From Acidobacteriota bacterium (GTDB lineage: Bacteria; Acidobacteriota; Terriglobia; UBA7540): a stretch of DNA of 9,696 nt. Of the stretch, positions 6,456 to 9,696 are shown piece by piece. The notes beneath the pieces were generated by a model that worked only from the letters and a program-made list of their open reading frames with translations, made no database searches and was not told where the DNA came from. A program made the translations under genes and the position numbers. Where the stretch lies: assembly GCA_021828225.1 (NCBI GenBank), contig JAKASH010000070.1, positions 1-9,696 on the forward strand, read 5' to 3'. Each line of letters begins with the position of its first letter. The stretch's first letter is position 1.

Positions 6456-8248
6456 AATGCCCCCGAGCCCCATCCGAGGTTTGCCCGTCGCCCGTGCCGG
6501 TTCACCATCTCCAGATTCTTGAACCTCAGATGGGCGCCCTTCGTCGAGTCAGCTCGCGACTGGAGAAGCCGCGGGAACACTTCCGGCGTGAACCCCTCTT
6601 TCCAAATGTCGGCGGGCGGCCGAACGCTGAGCGTCGTGTGCAGTGTGCCCTCGATCTCGTCCGTCATCAGCAGTTCCACCTGGCCCTTGGGCAGGTTCTT
6701 GATGTGCATGTCCATCGCCCGGGTCTCCATGTCTTCTCGCTCGGTAGCGTGGCCGGTCTCTTCATACTTCTCATAGCCAAAGAATTTCAGCCGGCGCACC
6801 GACCGCGTACGCTTGGTCACCGGGTGGAGCGCCGAAGCCTGCAGGAAGTAGTCCGCCGTCGTCTCGTCATGAGTCTTGAACGTGATGATGGTGTTTGCCG
6901 CTGAGGTGACTTCCTCTTTGAATCCTTTTCCGACGCGGAGCAATTGCGGGACGCTCTGCATGGAGAACAGAAAAGAGGTGTTCGTCCCACGGGCGGTCTG
7001 CAGGATGTGCGCGAAGTTGGCGTAGCCAAAGGGCGCGAATTCATCCATGATGATGCTGGTCATCGGACGGCTGCCCGCCCGAGCGCCGCCCTTCTCGTAG
7101 CGCTTACCAACAACCAGCTGAACGTTCTGTAACAACATCTTCCCGAGCGCCTTCACCGGCTCGGTGTTCTTGTTCACGTTGAGGCTGATAAAGAGGATTT
7201 GACCCTTCTCGATCACCTCGTCGAGCGACAACACGTCATCGTAAGGCCCGGTGATAATCGAGAGCTCATCGTCCAGGAACGTCATGCACTCGTTCAGCAT
7301 GCCCTGAATCTTCTCCACGCGCTCCCGGTCCTGAAAGGACTGGTACAGGTTCTTCACCGACATCTCGAAGTTGAGCCGCCTCTGCAAAGTGATGTTGGGC
7401 GTATGTTGGATCTCGTGGATGGCCTTTTCGACTTGTTCCTTCAACACTTCACGGTCAATGGCCATGACCAGGACGTCGTAAAAGTTGAATTTGCAACCGG
7501 TGTAGACCAGAACCCTGACAATGTCCCCTAAATAGACAAGCTGGTGTTTCGAGAAGAACTCGTCATGCAGATTAAATGAGCCAAAGACCATATTGACGAC
7601 CGGCATGTAGTCGTCGGCCGTGCAGGAGAAGGGGTTATACCGCGCCGAGATATCGGGGCGAGAGGGGTCGAGGACCCGCAGGTCGTCGAGCCGTCCCGCA
7701 CGATGGATGTAAGGCAGCAACTCCTCGAAAAACTCGTGCTCCCCTTTGCCATCGAGGATGAGAATCGGCATGCGCCTTGGCCCATCGGGTGTGTCAATCA
7801 CCCGCACCAGGTCCTGCGTAATGATGCTCTTGAGCAGTGTGGTCTTCCCCATACCCGTTAGCCCCAGCACCAAGCCTTGCAGCACGCGAATGCGGTCAGG
7901 CCAGAGCCACGGTTTCCCGTGCACGTCGTAGCCGAGGACCACGGCGTTCTCTCGGGATGCTTTGCGACAGAGGCGGGCATCCCGGCGCGGCGAGATGGCG
8001 AGAAAAGGGTGAGGCCATTGCTGCTCCCGCCGCGAGCGGGCTGTGGCAATGAGCAAGACTCCACAGAAGGTCCCGACAGCGAGAATGATGAAATAACAGA
8101 AGGCTTCCGCGCATTGCCGGTCGGTAAGGAGATACCGGGAGCGCGCGATATACCAAACCAGGCTGACTAGGCCAAAGATAATGAAGGCCACAATTACGCC
8201 GGCATCCTGAAGCAACGGAGGCTGCTCATGGTTACGGTCGCTTTTCAT
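6452..8248 (-). CDS. VirD4/TraG-type type IV secretion coupling ATPase (T4CP)
   Basis: This 598-aa inner-membrane ATPase recruits substrate DNA-protein complexes to a type IV secretion channel. Two membrane helices lie at about 16-35 and 49-70, as in VirD4. Walker A is GLTGMGKTT (129-137), PILILDGKGE (161-170) is the T4CP 'D-x-KGE' strand, RYNPF (203-207) follows, and an all-alpha domain spans about 215-345. Walker B is SIIMDEFAPFG (398-408), and MQSVPQL (430-436) matches the conserved Gln-Ser-x-x-Gln-Leu motif of TraM-recognition/T4CP proteins. The ATG at 8248 is preceded by AAGGA; the frame is open to an ATG at 8278, but that start overlaps the previous gene and lacks a good ribosome binding site. 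It starts 14 bases after the 120-aa gene and overlaps the next start as ATGA. Length is usual for the family; nothing looks broken. Confidence 0.93.
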   Translation of the reverse strand: MKSDRNHEQPPLLQDAGVIVAFIIFGLVSLVWYIARSRYLLTDRQCAEAFCYFIILAVGTFCGVLLIATARSRREQQWPHPFLAISPRRDARLCRKASRENAVVLGYDVHGKPWLWPDRIRVLQGLVLGLTGMGKTTLLKSIITQDLVRVIDTPDGPRRMPILILDGKGEHEFFEELLPYIHRAGRLDDLRVLDPSRPDISARYNPFSCTADDYMPVVNMVFGSFNLHDEFFSKHQLVYLGDIVRVLVYTGCKFNFYDVLVMAIDREVLKEQVEKAIHEIQHTPNITLQRRLNFEMSVKNLYQSFQDRERVEKIQGMLNECMTFLDDELSIITGPYDDVLSLDEVIEKGQILFISLNVNKNTEPVKALGKMLLQNVQLVVGKRYEKGGARAGSRPMTSIIMDEFAPFGYANFAHILQTARGTNTSFLFSMQSVPQLLRVGKGFKEEVTSAANTIITFKTHDETTADYFLQASALHPVTKRTRSVRRLKFFGYEKYEETGHATEREDMETRAMDMHIKNLPKGQVELLMTDEIEGTLHTTLSVRPPADIWKEGFTPEVFPRLLQSRADSTKGAHLRFKNLEMVNRHGRRANLGWGSGAL

Positions 8249-8262
8249 AAAGCCATCCTTAT

Positions 8263-8625
8263 TTATATCGAGGTCCACAGCCCGGCGAGCCCTACGGCCA
8301 GCCCGAAGCCAATGAGTAGGGCTGTGGTCATCGGGAAGCGGCGGTTCGATGAGCTAACGAGATAGGAAGAGATATATATGAAGGATACGCCGATGCCGAT
8401 GAGGGGCAGGCAGGACACCGGACCGAGGGGCCGGTAAGTGCTTTGAAGCACTGCCCTATGAAAGACATAGAGAGGACAGAGCCCTGCCATCCAAAACGTT
8501 GCGACCCCGAGTCTTTTCCCAACGAAGCGCACGAGTGCGCGAAGCCCTCGAAACAGGCCATGGTGGTCACGGTCGGCTTTGGCCCGCGAAATTACCAGTC
8601 CGTTGTAGCTTCCGACCTCGATCAT
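8263..8625 (-). CDS. Small integral membrane protein, T4SS-associated, unknown family
   Basis: This 120-aa protein has a basic N-terminal region (residues 12-39, several Arg/Lys) followed by three hydrophobic segments: about 40-60 (LGVATFWMAGLCPLYVFH), 71-90 (SCLPLIGIGVSFIYISSYLV) and 99-118 (TTALLIGFGLAVGLAGLW). An inner-membrane location with a cytoplasmic N-terminus is likely. Its ATG overlaps the previous stop as ATGA, and the T4CP follows after 14 bases, so it is translated with them. Small membrane proteins of this sort (VirB3-like or TraG-anchoring) occur next to coupling proteins, but I see no motif linking it to a named family, so its role rests on context. Confidence 0.78.
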   Translation of the reverse strand: MIEVGSYNGLVISRAKADRDHHGLFRGLRALVRFVGKRLGVATFWMAGLCPLYVFHRAVLQSTYRPLGPVSCLPLIGIGVSFIYISSYLVSSSNRRFPMTTALLIGFGLAVGLAGLWTSI

Positions 8626-8885
8626 TGTGCACCAGGAAAGAAATTGAAGTAGACGAACGTCGCCGCGAGCGCCAAAGCAACCAGCAAGACAAGCACAAAA
8701 CCCTTTTTGAATTTCCTCTTCCGTTTCGGGTCAAAGGGATTCGCAGGGTCAAGCGCGAAGTTCGAAAGCATTTTGTCGAGCCCCAGATCCGGGCGGTCCG
8801 ACAAATAACTGACAAGTCGGCGGTGGACTTCACGCGTTGTCTCTTCTCGCTCCGGGGTCGCAGAGTTGTTCTCAATGGATTCCAT
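8622..8885 (-). CDS. Small tail-anchored membrane protein, T4SS-associated
   Basis: This 87-aa protein has a soluble charged N-terminal half (1-50; Glu/Arg-rich helix EREETTREVHRRLVSYLSD), a motif NPFDPKRKRKFKK (49-61), a single membrane helix at about 62-80 and a short FFPGAQ tail. The basic stretch before the helix predicts the bulk of the protein stays in the cytoplasm. The ATG at 8885 is chosen because GAGGT lies five bases upstream; the frame could be extended only through a TTG at 8897, with no good site. It starts 27 bases after the VirB9-like gene and overlaps the next gene as ATGA. No family is recognised. A role as an inner-membrane adaptor of the secretion apparatus is inferred from context. 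Confidence 0.78.
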   Translation of the reverse strand: MESIENNSATPEREETTREVHRRLVSYLSDRPDLGLDKMLSNFALDPANPFDPKRKRKFKKGFVLVLLVALALAATFVYFNFFPGAQ

Positions 8886-8912
8886 CAATGACCTCAATGA
8901 TGCCGCCTCACG

Positions 8913-9696
8913 TTAAAGCACAAACGTGGCCGAGATCTCTCCATGCCTGCTATCGGACAGAACGAGCCGAAGAACGGTCGGACCCTGGCCGGCCGCGGGT
9001 GCTGTGACCTCGATGATTCCCACGGCTTCCTCGCCCGGCTTGACCTTTGGGGTCTCGACTTCCTGATGGATGACGTCGAGAGCGACCTGTCCATTGCTTT
9101 CAATTCTCGCGGCCTCAGAGTCCGGAAGCTGGAAGTTACGCTGTCCAATAAGGCTTATCGGGCTGCGCGGCGACTCGAGTAAGAAAACCTGTGGGTTCGC
9201 GATCTCATAATCGCCGTTCGTCGAATTCTCTACTGCATAACGAATGAAGAGCTGGCCATCCCGACGTACGACGTCCTTGACCAGCAGTTGGAGGTGATTT
9301 CTTTGCGCCTTGTAGGCGCTCATTTCGACTGGCTTCGCGCCGAGCAAGGCGGCCTCCATCTCCCTTCCGTGACTTGCCGGGTCTCGTTTAGCGGCAGGAG
9401 GCTTGATCGCTGGGCGCTCGGGTTGAGGCTGGTCAATAGCAAAATCCATCCGGGCAACTTCTCCCGCAGGCTCGAGCTCGTAGTTGAGCCGTCCGGATTT
9501 CGTCCAGATGAAGAGGTTCGTCGAGACGTTAGCCTCAGTCGGTTCGATGAAGACTTTGTTCTCGCGCCACTCGACCCGGAAAGCGTCGCTTCCAGAGGCG
9601 ACGGACAAGACAGGTTCCGCGAGTTCGATCACCGTGAGATGGTTGAGCGCGGTCTCAACGCGAGTGATTGCCGCGCTACCGGGCCTTTGGGTCACA
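8913..9696 (-). CDS. VirB9/TrbG/CagX-like type IV secretion protein, N-terminus missing (right edge)
   Basis: At least 260 residues are visible; the frame is open to the right edge, so the true start and probable signal peptide lie beyond it (the first visible full codon, GTG, should not be taken as the start). Residues about 8-80 resemble the VirB9/TrbG N-terminal domain: NHLTVIELAEPVLSVASGS, then NKVFIEPTEANVSTNLFIWT and GRLNYELEP. A Pro/Lys-rich linker (about 88-108) leads to a second beta-rich domain (about 127-260) with KAQRNHLQLLVKDVVRRDGQLF and YAVENSTNGDYEIANPQVFLLE. The second domain looks more like the Ig-like domain of Bacteroidetes TraN (DUF4138) than a canonical VirB9 C-terminus; this comparison is from memory. 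It would form part of the envelope-spanning channel in the periplasm, and heads the visible part of the operon. Confidence 0.6.
   Translation of the reverse strand, partial: VTQRPGSAAITRVETALNHLTVIELAEPVLSVASGSDAFRVEWRENKVFIEPTEANVSTNLFIWTKSGRLNYELEPAGEVARMDFAIDQPQPERPAIKPPAAKRDPASHGREMEAALLGAKPVEMSAYKAQRNHLQLLVKDVVRRDGQLFIRYAVENSTNGDYEIANPQVFLLESPRSPISLIGQRNFQLPDSEAARIESNGQVALDVIHQEVETPKVKPGEEAVGIIEVTAPAAGQGPTVLRLVLSDSRHGEISATFVL

Noticed and set aside
1..9696. CRISPR arrays, tRNA or rRNA genes
   Set aside because: No regularly spaced repeats or recognisable tRNA/rRNA segments were seen on either strand.

Overview
The window most likely comes from an Acidobacteriota chromosome or metagenome assembly. 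The left part holds a PadR-type repressor followed by a very large ATPase-less MacB/FtsX-type permease carrying the short N-terminal permease-prefix domain. That pair is the hallmark 'acidobacterial duplicated orphan permease' (ADOP) arrangement. The right two thirds is a minus-strand cluster of type IV secretion/conjugation-related genes running off the right edge, as in an integrative and conjugative element (ICE) or plasmid.

Layout. Bases 1-168 (-): 5' end of an unrecognised small gene, divergent from the next. 169-257: shared control region with a 7-bp inverted repeat at 197-218. 258-587 (+): PadR regulator. 600-3361 (+): ADOP permease, broken by a one-base frameshift near 2784-2786, so it reads as two ORFs (600-2870 and about 2786-3361). 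3362-3462: short convergent gap with no clear terminator. 3463-3912 (-): ribonuclease HI with all catalytic residues. 3913-4348: gene-free stretch with a perfect 15-bp inverted repeat, short direct repeats and a promoter-like palindrome. 4349-9696 (-): seven closely packed genes, transcribed right to left.

The seven-gene operon, in order of transcription: a VirB9/TrbG-like apparatus protein (partial), an 87-aa tail-anchored membrane protein, a 120-aa membrane protein with three hydrophobic segments, a VirD4-type coupling ATPase (T4CP) with two N-terminal membrane helices, a 267-aa exported/membrane coiled-coil protein, a 178-aa soluble protein of unknown function, and a Replic_Relax-like winged-helix protein. 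Three of the junctions are 4-base ATGA overlaps or a 1-base TGATG overlap, so the genes are probably co-transcribed and translationally coupled.

Interpretation. The VirB9-like protein would be part of the channel spanning the envelope. The coupling ATPase would bring DNA-protein substrate to it. The two small membrane proteins and the coiled-coil protein look like lineage-specific parts of the inner-membrane platform. The Replic_Relax-like protein would act on the element's DNA, and the palindromic region just downstream is a candidate site of action. No relaxase, integrase, VirB4 ATPase or tRNA is visible here, so the element is incomplete in this window and whether it transfers is unproven. 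The ADOP locus on the left looks like ordinary chromosome, so an element boundary may lie between about 3362 and 4348, on one side or the other of rnhA.
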